Positions 34,297-42,443 of a stretch of DNA of 64,000 nucleotides are shown in pieces. Position numbers and translations under genes: made by a program. Source of the stretch: Firmicutes bacterium HGW-Firmicutes-16 (GTDB lineage Bacteria; Bacillota; Clostridia; Oscillospirales; Oscillospiraceae); assembly GCA_002841545.1 (NCBI GenBank), contig PGZZ01000001.1, positions 124,001-188,000 of the forward strand, written 5' to 3'. Each line of letters starts with the position of its first letter. Positions within the stretch are counted from its first letter, which is position 1. The notes beneath the pieces were generated by a model. That model was not told where the DNA came from. It did no database searches and saw nothing but the letters and a program-made list of their open reading frames with translations.

Positions 34297-35370
34297 ATGT
34301 CGGAAAAAGTATTGGTCGCGATGAGCGGAGGAGTGGACAGCTCCGTTGCCGCCGCGCTTTTAATAGAGCAGGGCTTCGAGGTGACGGGAGTCACCTTAAA
34401 GTTGTTTTCGAATAAGGATATTGGCATTGAGCGCTCTCGGACCTGCTGTTCTCTTGCAGACGTCGAGGATGCTCGCAGTGTGGCTTATCGGCTTGGCTTT
34501 AGTCACCACGTGTTCAATTTCGGCGAACAGTTTAGGGAGCAGGTCATTAACCGCTTTGCCTCTGCGTATTCGCGGGGCGAAACTCCGAATCCCTGCATTG
34601 ACTGCAACCGCTATATAAAATTCAGCGAGCTTCTGGACCGCGCTCTTATGCTTGATATGGATTGCATCGCAACGGGGCATTATGCGCGTGTTGAATTAGA
34701 TAATAACACCGGACGGTACCTTTTGAAGAAGGCAACCGATTCTTCGAAGGATCAAAGCTATGTTCTCTTTGGTTTGACGCAGGAACAACTTAAAAGGACG
34801 CTTTTCCCACTCGGAAGCCTTAACAAAAGCGAGGTGCGCCGCCTTGCCGAGGAGCAAGGGCTCGTAAATGCCAAAAAGCCGGACAGTCAGGACATTTGTT
34901 TCGTAAAGGATGGGGACTATGCCTCTTTTCTTGAAAACACGATGAATGTTTATTCTCCTCCCGGGAACTTTACGGACAGCGCGGGGAATGTTCTCGGAAC
35001 GCATAGAGGGCTCATCCGCTATACAATCGGGCAGCGCAAGGGGCTGGGCCTAAGCTTTGTAAGCCCCAAGTACGTAATAAAAAAAGACGTCGAGAATAAC
35101 GTCGTCGTCCTCGGTGATGAACCCGAGCTATTTAGCAGCAGTATGACGGTGAAGGACTTAAACCTCATTTCCGTCGAAGCTCTCACTGAGCCCACCGAGG
35201 CTCTAGTTAAAACCCGATACAGTCAGAAGGAGACTCCGGCCGTACTTTACCCGCTTGATAATGGGGCAACACTGGTTAAGTTCCATGAACCCCAACGCGC
35301 CGTGACCTCAGGGCAGGCTGCCGTTTTTTACGACGGAGACAACGTCATCGGCGGCGGAACAATAGTGTAA
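34297..35370 (+). CDS. mnmA: tRNA-specific 2-thiouridylase MnmA
   Basis: Thiolates wobble uridine 34 of tRNA for Lys, Glu and Gln using sulfur from a cysteine desulfurase relay. PP-loop SGGVDSS at residues 10-16 binds ATP; the catalytic and persulfide cysteines are Cys100 (NPCIDCN) and Cys201 (DICFV). 357 residues. GGAG precedes the ATG. It sits in a sulfur-metabolism block (cysK, metY) but has its own spacing and terminator. Confidence 0.95.
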   Translation: MSEKVLVAMSGGVDSSVAAALLIEQGFEVTGVTLKLFSNKDIGIERSRTCCSLADVEDARSVAYRLGFSHHVFNFGEQFREQVINRFASAYSRGETPNPCIDCNRYIKFSELLDRALMLDMDCIATGHYARVELDNNTGRYLLKKATDSSKDQSYVLFGLTQEQLKRTLFPLGSLNKSEVRRLAEEQGLVNAKKPDSQDICFVKDGDYASFLENTMNVYSPPGNFTDSAGNVLGTHRGLIRYTIGQRKGLGLSFVSPKYVIKKDVENNVVVLGDEPELFSSSMTVKDLNLISVEALTEPTEALVKTRYSQKETPAVLYPLDNGATLVKFHEPQRAVTSGQAAVFYDGDNVIGGGTIV

Positions 35371-35375
35371 AACCA

Positions 35376-35416
35376 AAAACACGCTCCCCGGTAGGATAGC
35401 CCGGGGGCGTGTTTTT
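35376..35416. terminator. Terminator between mnmA and metY
   Basis: GC-rich stem with a one-base bulge (about 35376-35391 with 35400-35415), TTTTT tail; between converging genes. Confidence 0.8.
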
Positions 35417-35427
35417 CTATTGACGGA

Positions 35428-36705
35428 TTAGAATGCCTGCTCCAAGTCGGCGATAATGTCGTCGATATGTTCTGTGCCGATGGAAAGTCTAATTGTGCTG
35501 GGCTTTATGCCCTGATCCTCAAGCTCCACCGCGCTCAGCTGCGAATGCGTGGTGCTGGCAGGGTGAATGACAAGCGATTTCACGTCCGCGACGTTCGCAA
35601 GAAGCGAGAATATCTCGAGCTTATCAATAAAGGCTTTTGCCCTTTCAGCGTCGCCCTTGATTTCAAACGTGAAGATTGAGCTGCCGCCGTTCGGGAAATA
35701 CTTTTTGTAAAGCTCATGGTCGGGATGGCTCGGCAGCGCCGGATGATTAACCTTCTCAACCTGAGGATGGTTCGATAGGAACTCGACAACCTTAAGAGCG
35801 TTCTCAACATGACGCTCGACACGTAGTGAAAGCGTCTCGAGCCCTTGCAGGAAAATAAACGCATGCAAAGGCGCAAGCGTCGCGCCCGTGTCGCGGAGTA
35901 ATATCGCGCGAATCTTTGTGACGAATGCGGCAGCGCCGACAGCTTTGGTGAAGCTGATGCCGTGATAGCTCGGGTTCGGCTCTGTCAGGGACGGGAATTT
36001 TCCGCTGCCCTCCCAGTCGAATTTGCCGCTGTCGACTATAACACCGCCGATTGCTGTACCGTGACCGCCGATAAATTTCGTAGCGGAATGAATTACTATG
36101 TCCGCGCCGTATTCGAAGGGGCGTAAGAGGTACGGTGTTGCAAAGGTATTGTCGACGACGAGCGGAATTTTATTGGCGTGAGCGATAGCCGCGACCTTTT
36201 CAATGTCGATAATATTCGAATTAGGATTACCAAGAGTTTCGATATAGATTGCCTTGGTATTCCTTTGAATCGCCCTTTCAAAGGAGCCTTCGACAGCCGG
36301 ATCAACAAAAGTTGTGGAAATACCGTACTGTGGAAGGGTGTGCTCGAGCAGATTGTAGGTTCCACCGTAAATCGTCTTGGCCGAAACGATGTGGTCACCT
36401 GCCTGAGCGAGATTCAGTATAGTATAGGTCACTGCCGCTGCGCCTGACGCAACCGCGAGAGCGGCGACTCCGCCTTCGAGAGCGGCAATTCTCGTCTCGA
36501 AAACACCCTGTGTGGTATTGGTTAGTCTACCGTAAATATTTCCGGGGTCTGAGAGTCCGAAGCGGGCGGCGGCGTGAGCTGAGTTTTTGAAGACATAGGA
36601 AGTCGTCTGGTAGATTGGCACTGCGCGCGCATCCGATACGGCATCGGGTTCTTCCTGACCTACATGTATCTGTAGCGTTTCGAATTTATAGTTTTTGTTG
36701 CTCAT
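35428..36705 (-). CDS. metY: O-acetylhomoserine sulfhydrylase / aminocarboxypropyltransferase
   Basis: PLP enzyme of the Cys/Met gamma-family that makes homocysteine (or methionine) from O-acetylhomoserine and sulfide. Evidence: N-terminal FETLQIHVGQEEPD, PIYQTTSYVF, YGRLTNTT, the PLP Lys in HSATKFIGGHG, and the C-terminal LRLSIGTEHIDDII. 425 residues, the usual MetY length. Its 5' leader of about 160 nt holds a cysteine-containing short ORF and a stem that covers the ribosome site (see 36706-36818), so expression is likely controlled by cysteine supply as well as by the Rrf2 regulator. Confidence 0.92.
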   Translation of the reverse strand: MSNKNYKFETLQIHVGQEEPDAVSDARAVPIYQTTSYVFKNSAHAAARFGLSDPGNIYGRLTNTTQGVFETRIAALEGGVAALAVASGAAAVTYTILNLAQAGDHIVSAKTIYGGTYNLLEHTLPQYGISTTFVDPAVEGSFERAIQRNTKAIYIETLGNPNSNIIDIEKVAAIAHANKIPLVVDNTFATPYLLRPFEYGADIVIHSATKFIGGHGTAIGGVIVDSGKFDWEGSGKFPSLTEPNPSYHGISFTKAVGAAAFVTKIRAILLRDTGATLAPLHAFIFLQGLETLSLRVERHVENALKVVEFLSNHPQVEKVNHPALPSHPDHELYKKYFPNGGSSIFTFEIKGDAERAKAFIDKLEIFSLLANVADVKSLVIHPASTTHSQLSAVELEDQGIKPSTIRLSIGTEHIDDIIADLEQAF

Positions 36706-36758
36706 TGTAAGTTACCTCTTTTTATTAAATTTTTTATGGGGGTTTAAGGCTACTTACA
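36706..36758 (-). promoter_or_regulatory. Stem that masks the metY ribosome site
   Basis: GGTAACTTACA just before the metY ATG (36716-36706) can pair with TGTAAGTAGCC (36758-36748), 10 of 11 positions including one G-U. The second arm contains the last Cys codon (TGT), the Lys codon and the stop codon of the upstream short ORF; the first arm contains part of the AGAGG ribosome site. Confidence 0.6.
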
Positions 36759-36818
36759 AGGGCACATTCGTCCGAATCTGAAGTTGTGCCTAAGCATTTT
36801 AAATACGACCGAATACAT
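36750..36818 (-). CDS. Cysteine-containing leader peptide of metY
   Basis: A 22-codon ORF, too short for usual gene finding, with a perfect AAAGGAGG ribosome site 9 nt before its ATG. The peptide begins MYSVVFKML, is rich in basic and aromatic residues, and ends Arg-Met-Cys-Pro-Cys-Lys-stop. The stop lies about 45 nt before metY, and its end pairs with the metY start region. This is the layout expected for a peptide whose ribosome stalls when Cys-tRNA is low, opening the downstream start. Function inferred. Confidence 0.6.
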   Translation of the reverse strand: MYSVVFKMLRHNFRFGRMCPCK

Positions 36819-36861
36819 TCGAATATGCCTCCTTTTATTAGTTACTATTCATATCGCTTAA

Positions 36862-36872
36862 GTATGATATGC
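36862..36872 (-). promoter_or_regulatory. Candidate Rrf2/CymR operator at the metY start point
   Basis: GCATATCATAC (minus strand), identical to 32966-32976, beginning 2 nt after the -10 box, as in cysK. Confidence 0.55.
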
Positions 36873-36874
36873 CC

Positions 36875-36902
36875 ATTATACCAATTATCTTCTCTTTGTC
36901 AA
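36875..36902 (-). promoter_or_regulatory. Promoter of metY
   Basis: Minus strand TTGACA (36902-36897), 16-bp spacer, TATAAT (36880-36875); start near 36868. Confidence 0.75.
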
Positions 36903-36975
36903 GAGAAACCTCACATTATTTAGGTAAAGTTTTTCTTTAGAACGTCTGCTTAATTAAACCAACAATTATTATACG

Positions 36976-37005
36976 TTGTAAAGCGCAGCAAATTTGTGTT
37001 AGAAT
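36976..37005 (+). promoter_or_regulatory. Probable promoter of the GGDEF gene
   Basis: TTGTAA, 18-bp spacer, TAGAAT; start near 37012, and the gene's GGAGG and ATG follow at 37061. Confidence 0.45.
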
Positions 37006-37060
37006 GATTAAGAATAATATAGAGACGTTATTTAGACGGGATCGGGGAGGAAAGCAGAAA

Positions 37061-38221
37061 ATGTGTTTGATCGACAACGTGATATTGAATGGTTTTTCTA
37101 TTCTTCTGCTGATAACTCTCTACGTTCATTTTCTGCTGAAAACTGAGGAAAAGCCCGTACAGCAAAAGCTTTATATTTATACTCTTCTAAGCACGATTCT
37201 TTTATTGATTTTGGATGTATTCAGCAGGTTTGACGGAAATCTTGGTTCGATTTACCCTGTCATCAATCATGTGAGCAATTTTTTGCTGTTTTTACTTAAT
37301 CCTATTTTGCCTTCAATGTGGCTTCTGTATGCTAATTATCAAATTTATCATGACGAAGGAAGGATAAAAAGACTGCTTGCCCCGCTCATTGTTTTGAATG
37401 TAATTAACGCAGCTATTATTGTTATTTCCCAATTTAACGGATGGTTCTACTTCATTGATGCCAATAATATTTATCACCGAGGTCCGCTCTTTTTTCTCTC
37501 AATCGGTTTTATGTTTATTCTGCTCTTAGCAGCCTTTGACCTCTGTGTACGCAACAGAAAAAGGATTTACGGGAAACAATTATTTTCACTGTTGTTTTTC
37601 CCGATACCGCCGATAGTGGGCACAATACTACAAATTTACATCTATGGGCTTTCATTTGCGTTGAACGCAATGACACTGTCTTTGCTGATAGTGGTCTTAA
37701 ACATGAAAGACGATGTAATCTATACCGATCACCTTACCGGCATAGGCAACAGGAGGAAAGCTGAATCTGTACTGAAGGAAAGTATAAAGAAATCCTCCCA
37801 GAGCAGAACCTTTTCACTCGTTATGCTGGATATTGACAAATTTAAAGAAATCAATGATACCTTTGGCCATGAAATGGGCGATAATGCTTTAAAGGCATCC
37901 GCGCTGCTACTAAAAAAATGTATACGTTCGAAGGATTATGTTGCCCGTTATGGCGGCGACGAGTTTTGCTTAATACTTGAAATATATCATTACAAAAATC
38001 TTGAGGTAGTTATTCGCAGGATGAACAATTATATTGATTCGCTGAATAACTCAAGAGAATTTCCGTTTAAACTTAGTTTTACTGCCGGATATGCCGTTTA
38101 TGACTATGATTCAAACTTCGGAATTGAAGATTTCATCAATCAAGTTGATATGCTTATGTATGAAAACAAACGCATAAAAACGAATACGGCCTCTTTGGAT
38201 TTGCAATATTTAAGCAAATAA
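37061..38221 (+). CDS. Membrane-bound GGDEF diguanylate cyclase
   Basis: Makes the second messenger c-di-GMP. The N-terminal half (about 1-215) has six to seven hydrophobic segments like a 7TM-type sensor module. The C-terminal GGDEF domain has DHLTGIGNRR, LDIDKFKEINDTFGHEMGD and the active-site RYGGDEF near residue 301. A complete inhibitory RxxD site is not seen (Arg-Ser-Lys-Asp 5-8 residues before GGDEF is close). ATG 37061 follows GGGGAGG by 9 nt; the upstream ATG at 37004 lies over the promoter. Flagellar genes elsewhere in the window fit a motility role. Confidence 0.88.
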   Translation: MCLIDNVILNGFSILLLITLYVHFLLKTEEKPVQQKLYIYTLLSTILLLILDVFSRFDGNLGSIYPVINHVSNFLLFLLNPILPSMWLLYANYQIYHDEGRIKRLLAPLIVLNVINAAIIVISQFNGWFYFIDANNIYHRGPLFFLSIGFMFILLLAAFDLCVRNRKRIYGKQLFSLLFFPIPPIVGTILQIYIYGLSFALNAMTLSLLIVVLNMKDDVIYTDHLTGIGNRRKAESVLKESIKKSSQSRTFSLVMLDIDKFKEINDTFGHEMGDNALKASALLLKKCIRSKDYVARYGGDEFCLILEIYHYKNLEVVIRRMNNYIDSLNNSREFPFKLSFTAGYAVYDYDSNFGIEDFINQVDMLMYENKRIKTNTASLDLQYLSK

Positions 38222-38266
38222 GGCAATTACACAAGCAGATTAATTAATTTGTAATGGGGAATGCAA

Positions 38267-39457
38267 ATGCAAACGAGAACCAATCAAAAGAACGGTGAGG
38301 AGCTTTCCATTTTGGGATTCGGCTGCCTGAGACTTCCAACCAAGGGCAGAGAAATCGACGAGCCAAGAGCAATCGCACTAATACACGAAGCAATCGAAAA
38401 TGGTGTAAATTACTTTGACACGGCGTACATCTACGGTAACGGAAAAAATGAAGCTCTGCTCGGAGCAGCGCTAAACGGCGGCTGGCGCGAAAAAGTCAAA
38501 ATCGCAACAAAGCTTCCACCCTTCATGGTCAAAACTCTTGCAAATGCAAAGAAAATTATGGATACGCAGCTTTTGAGACTACAAACAGACTCCATAGATT
38601 ATTACTTGCTGCATATGCTTACCGACAAAGCCATGTATGATAGGCTCTCGTCTCTCGGTATAATGGAATGGCTGGAGGAGCAAAAGAAAAACGGGGTTAT
38701 AAAAAACATCGGTTTTTCCTTCCATGGCGGCAAAATGGACTTCGAACTCATACTGAAATCATACCCTTGGGATTTTTGCCAGATTCAATATAACTACATG
38801 GACGAAAACAATCAGGCGACAAAGGACGGCCTCCTTCTCGCGGCAGAAATGGGGATTCCCGTGATAGTTATGGAGCCTTTGCGTGGCGGCAAGCTGGTCA
38901 CACATCTTCCGGAATCGGTAACAAAGGAATTTGCCTCGCAAAAGCCCGAAAAATCTTCAGCCGAGTGGGCGCTTCGCTGGGTATGGGATCACCCCCAGAT
39001 TAACGTCGTCCTCTCCGGAATGAGCGACGAAGATCAGCTCGCCGAAAATATCCGTATAGCCTCAACCGTTATGCCCAATTCCCTTTCAGAAGAAGAATTG
39101 CAGGTTTTCGAGCGGGTTAAGACCGTAATGCATGAAAAAACGAAAGTCCCCTGCACAGGCTGCGGCTACTGTATGCCGTGTCCGTTTGGCGTGGATATAC
39201 CAGGGTGTTTTTCCTGCTACAACGACAAATATCTGATGAACGACAAATCGGTCAGGTTCAAGTATTATCAGACGATGGGAACTCTTTCGAAAAAACCGGC
39301 CGTAGCCTCGCAGTGTCACGAATGCGGCAAATGCGAGGGCCATTGCCCGCAGAAAATAGAAATCAGAAAGCAGCTTAAAACTGTTAAGCGTGAGCTGGAG
39401 GGGCCCCTTTATCGGCCGGTTGCCGCAATCGCCCGCAAATTTATGCATATAAAATAG
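38267..39457 (+). CDS. Aldo/keto reductase with C-terminal 4Fe-4S ferredoxin domain
   Basis: Relative of the protein at 16588. AKR tetrad regions: NYFDTAYIYGNGKNE, ATKLPP and YYLLHML; then IGFSFHGG and the GMSDEDQL end of the barrel. The C-terminal domain has CTGCGYCMPCPFG, CFSCYN and CHECGKCEGHCPQ cysteine sets for Fe-S clusters. 396 residues, with a basic tail. ATG 38267 is set by GGGGA 6 nt upstream. Substrate unknown. Monocistronic with a strong terminator. Confidence 0.85.
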   Translation: MQTRTNQKNGEELSILGFGCLRLPTKGREIDEPRAIALIHEAIENGVNYFDTAYIYGNGKNEALLGAALNGGWREKVKIATKLPPFMVKTLANAKKIMDTQLLRLQTDSIDYYLLHMLTDKAMYDRLSSLGIMEWLEEQKKNGVIKNIGFSFHGGKMDFELILKSYPWDFCQIQYNYMDENNQATKDGLLLAAEMGIPVIVMEPLRGGKLVTHLPESVTKEFASQKPEKSSAEWALRWVWDHPQINVVLSGMSDEDQLAENIRIASTVMPNSLSEEELQVFERVKTVMHEKTKVPCTGCGYCMPCPFGVDIPGCFSCYNDKYLMNDKSVRFKYYQTMGTLSKKPAVASQCHECGKCEGHCPQKIEIRKQLKTVKRELEGPLYRPVAAIARKFMHIK

Positions 39458-39475
39458 CTTTTCCATTAAGAATTG

Positions 39476-39532
39476 CACATATAAAGGAGTGGAAGTTAAA
39501 TCTGTTTCCGCTCCTTTATATGTGTATTTTTT
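39476..39532 (+). terminator. Terminator of the aldo/keto reductase gene
   Basis: 19-bp stem with one G-U pair (39476-39494 with 39506-39524), then a long T-run. Confidence 0.9.
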
Positions 39533-39580
39533 GCGGATTACAATATCAATGACCGATTTTGACACACTCTCAATAAAAAT

Positions 39581-39608
39581 CAGAGGCCCATTACTGAGCC
39601 TCTGTTTC
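39581..39608 (+). terminator. Second hairpin after the reductase gene
   Basis: 7-bp stem (39581-39587 with 39598-39604), T-rich tail; function unclear since a terminator already precedes it. Confidence 0.45.
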
Positions 39609-39958
39609 CAAGCTAGTGTTCATTCTTCCAGTGACAATCAAAATAATCCAACTTAACCATCCCCCACTCCGCTACAGAACAGCTCGTATCATTACGGGTT
39701 CAAATACAGGTCGATTCAATCCAATCATCTCCCTATTCCGAACTACTTCCTTGCTTGCTAGTTTAGTTCCGGCTCCTCAGATTTTAATCTTTGGAACCCG
39801 ATATTATTGTGACCTGCTGCACCAGTTTTATTACTGCCAAAATTTGAATCTGCGTACACGATTTTTGATAAATTTTGTATCATCTATGTACCGCCTTGCA
39901 GATATGTGATAAAATGCCCGATAGTTTCGTTTATCTAACGTATTTTAGGGAGGTACGC
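39609..39958. other. Intergenic stretch without a recognised gene
   Basis: About 350 bp. A possible frame at 39616-39909 has no ribosome site and a biased composition, so it is not called. The ABC-F gene's leader occupies the end. A GGTTCAAATAC stretch at 39697 resembles a tRNA T-loop but no cloverleaf forms around it. Confidence 0.5.
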
Positions 39959-41512
39959 ATGAGCGTATTAAATGTAGAAAATGTAACACACGGATATGGT
40001 TCACGGCAAATTTTAGAAAATGCTTCTTTTCGACTTTTAAAGGGTGAACATGTCGGTCTCGTCGGAGCAAACGGCGAGGGGAAATCCACCTTTTTGAATA
40101 TAATCACCGGAGAGCTCATTCCCGACGAGGGAAGCGTGAGCTGGTGTAAGCACATCACAACAGGCTATCTTGACCAAAGCAGTACCCTAACCAAAGGGAA
40201 AACGATACGCGAAGTGCTGCGCGAGGCCTTTGCCGATATGTATCTGAAAGAAGCAGAAATGCTCAAAATGTATGAGCAAATGAGCGACTGCAGTAACGAG
40301 GAAATGACGGAACTGCTGGAGGACGCCTCTGAAATACAGGAAATGCTCGACCAAAGCGGCTTTTATATTCTGGATTCCCGCATAGAGGAGTATGCCAACG
40401 GTCTCGGTCTTTGTGATATCGGGCTCGACAAGGATGTTGGGGAATTAAGCGGCGGACAACGTACAAAAGTCCTGCTTACCAAGCTCTTATTGGAAAACCC
40501 GATTATTCTAATTCTCGACGAGCCGACCAATTTTCTGGATGAAAATCACATTGCGTGGCTGACAAAGCTTCTGCAAAAATATGAAAATGCGTTTATTCTT
40601 GTGTCGCATGACGTCGCTTTTCTGAATAGCGTAGTCAATGTTGTCTATCATGTTGATAATGCAACGCTTACGCGCTATAAGGGCGACTATGACAACTTTA
40701 TTGTAATGAGTGAGCTTAAAAAGCGCCAGCTGGAACAGGCCTTTGACAAGCAGCAAAAAGAAATTGCGGGTCTTGAGGACTTTATCGCCCGCAACAAGGC
40801 GAGAATCGCCACAACGAACATGGCGAAGAGCCGCCAAAAGAAGCTGGACAAGATGGATATTATTGAACTCGGCAGGGAAAAGATAAAACCCGTTTTTTCT
40901 TTTACTAATGCACGAACTCCGGGCAAGGTTGTTATTGACGCAAAAAACCTCGTACTGGGTTATGATGAGCCCCTCACTTCCCCGCTCAATCTACAGCTTG
41001 AGAGAGGACAAAAAATCGCCGTCAAGGGCGTTAACGGTTTAGGAAAGTCCACTCTTCTAAAAACCTTGCTGGGCATACAGCCGCCAATCTCTGGAACGGT
41101 CGAGCTCGATCCATTTGTCGAACCCGGCTATTTTGAACAGGAAAAAGCGGCGGGAAGCAACACGGCGCTTGAAGAAATCTGGCGGGAATTCTCTTCCATG
41201 ACCAACGGGGAGGTTCGCGGCGCGCTTGCAAAATGCGGGCTGACCTCAGATCACATCGGAAGTCAGATGAAGGTGCTCAGCGGCGGTGAAAACGCAAAGG
41301 TACGCCTATGCAAAACCATGCTGCGGAGCATGAATCTTTTGGTTCTCGATGAGCCGACGAATCATCTTGACGTGGATGCCAAGGACGCCTTAAAAACAGC
41401 GTTACAAGAATATCGCGGCACCCTGCTGCTCGTAAGCCATGAGCCGGAATTTTATCAGGATATTGTCTCAGGTGTTTGGAATCTTGAGGAGTGGACAACA
41501 AAAATCGTGTAA
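39959..41512 (+). CDS. ABC-F family ATPase
   Basis: Two ATP-binding cassettes in one soluble chain with no membrane segment; ABC-F proteins act on ribosomes. Walker A GANGEGKST and GVNGLGKST, signature LSGGQRTK and LSGGENAK, Walker B LILDEPTNFLD and LVLDEPTNHLD are present. The linker (about 250-310) contains a basic coiled stretch (ARIATTNMAKSRQKKLDKMD). 517 residues. ATG 39959 follows GGGAGGT. No antibiotic-resistance subgroup is evident; it resembles the YbiT-like group. It is 22 bp before an RluA gene and probably forms an operon with it. Confidence 0.88.
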   Translation: MSVLNVENVTHGYGSRQILENASFRLLKGEHVGLVGANGEGKSTFLNIITGELIPDEGSVSWCKHITTGYLDQSSTLTKGKTIREVLREAFADMYLKEAEMLKMYEQMSDCSNEEMTELLEDASEIQEMLDQSGFYILDSRIEEYANGLGLCDIGLDKDVGELSGGQRTKVLLTKLLLENPIILILDEPTNFLDENHIAWLTKLLQKYENAFILVSHDVAFLNSVVNVVYHVDNATLTRYKGDYDNFIVMSELKKRQLEQAFDKQQKEIAGLEDFIARNKARIATTNMAKSRQKKLDKMDIIELGREKIKPVFSFTNARTPGKVVIDAKNLVLGYDEPLTSPLNLQLERGQKIAVKGVNGLGKSTLLKTLLGIQPPISGTVELDPFVEPGYFEQEKAAGSNTALEEIWREFSSMTNGEVRGALAKCGLTSDHIGSQMKVLSGGENAKVRLCKTMLRSMNLLVLDEPTNHLDVDAKDALKTALQEYRGTLLLVSHEPEFYQDIVSGVWNLEEWTTKIV

Positions 41513-41534
41513 CAGCGTTTTGAAAGGGCTTTAA

Positions 41535-42443
41535 ATGGAACGCATTTTACAGCTTCGTGCGGAAGGTCGCCACTTTGGACGAACGCTAAAGCAAATAATG
41601 CAAAAAGAATACGGCATGTCTTCTGGTCTCATTTCGCGCATGAAGCAAAGTGATAACTCCGTTTTGGTAAATGGCGCACCGCAATGGGTTAATTATATAG
41701 CTAGTGAGGGAGACGAAATTACCTTCACGGTTGAAACCGAAGACATGTCCTCCGAAGGCATAATACCCACGACTCACCCTGTCGATATCATTTTTGAGGA
41801 TGAAGATATTCTGGTGGTAAACAAGCCCGCATATTTGCCCTGCCATCCTGTGACGAGCAACCGCGAGAACACCCTGTCTAATTATCTTACCGCCTATTAT
41901 TTACAGACTGGGCAAGCCTTCACCGCAAGGGTGATAAACCGCTTGGACAGCAACACCTCGGGCCTCGTTTTGTTCGCCAAGAACGCCCTTGCCGGCGGAA
42001 CCTTGAACGAGCTGTCAAAAAGGAAGCTCATTATCAAGGAATACACAGCTATTACGCTCGGCATTCCGTCCCAAGAGGGTGGAGAAGTATCAACGCATAT
42101 CCGCCGTAAGGAAGGAAACGCACTTGCGCGCGAAGTCTGCTCAGATGAGGACGGCAAAATGGCCATTACCCAGTATGAGGTTTTGTCCTGCGATAAAGAG
42201 AAAAATCTTGCTCTCTTGCGTGTTCGAACCCTGACAGGTCGCACGCATCAAATTCGTGTACACATGGCAAATATCGGCTGTCCTCTGGCAGGCGATTTTC
42301 TCTACGGCACGGAGGACCATGAGCTAATTGCACGCCACGCGCTTCATATGGGCGAGCTTTCGCTCAATCATCCCTTGACCAAAGCGCCTTTGCATTTTTC
42401 CGCACCTTTGCCGGAGGACATGCAAAGGCTATTTCCTGTTTAA
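41535..42443 (+). CDS. RluA-family pseudouridine synthase
   Basis: Converts uridines to pseudouridine in rRNA or tRNA. An S4-like N-terminal region (about 1-60) precedes the catalytic domain, where NRLDSNTSGLVLFAKN contains the essential Asp (near residue 137); VRTLTGRTHQIRVHMA is the RNA-binding motif. 302 residues. Overlaps the next, converging, gene by 4 bp at the stop codons. The exact target uridine cannot be told. Confidence 0.9.
   Translation: MERILQLRAEGRHFGRTLKQIMQKEYGMSSGLISRMKQSDNSVLVNGAPQWVNYIASEGDEITFTVETEDMSSEGIIPTTHPVDIIFEDEDILVVNKPAYLPCHPVTSNRENTLSNYLTAYYLQTGQAFTARVINRLDSNTSGLVLFAKNALAGGTLNELSKRKLIIKEYTAITLGIPSQEGGEVSTHIRRKEGNALAREVCSDEDGKMAITQYEVLSCDKEKNLALLRVRTLTGRTHQIRVHMANIGCPLAGDFLYGTEDHELIARHALHMGELSLNHPLTKAPLHFSAPLPEDMQRLFPV

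Noticed and set aside
36706-36902. SAM (S-box) or T-box riboswitch before metY
   Set aside because: No S-box core or T-box sequence is visible; the leader is short and holds the cysteine ORF instead.
39697-39707. tRNA T-loop-like GGTTCAAATAC
   Set aside because: No acceptor, D or anticodon arms can be formed around it.
39616-39909. Open frame of about 97 codons between the reductase terminator and the ABC-F gene
   Set aside because: No ribosome site, unusual composition, overlaps the leader of the ABC-F gene, no recognisable domain.
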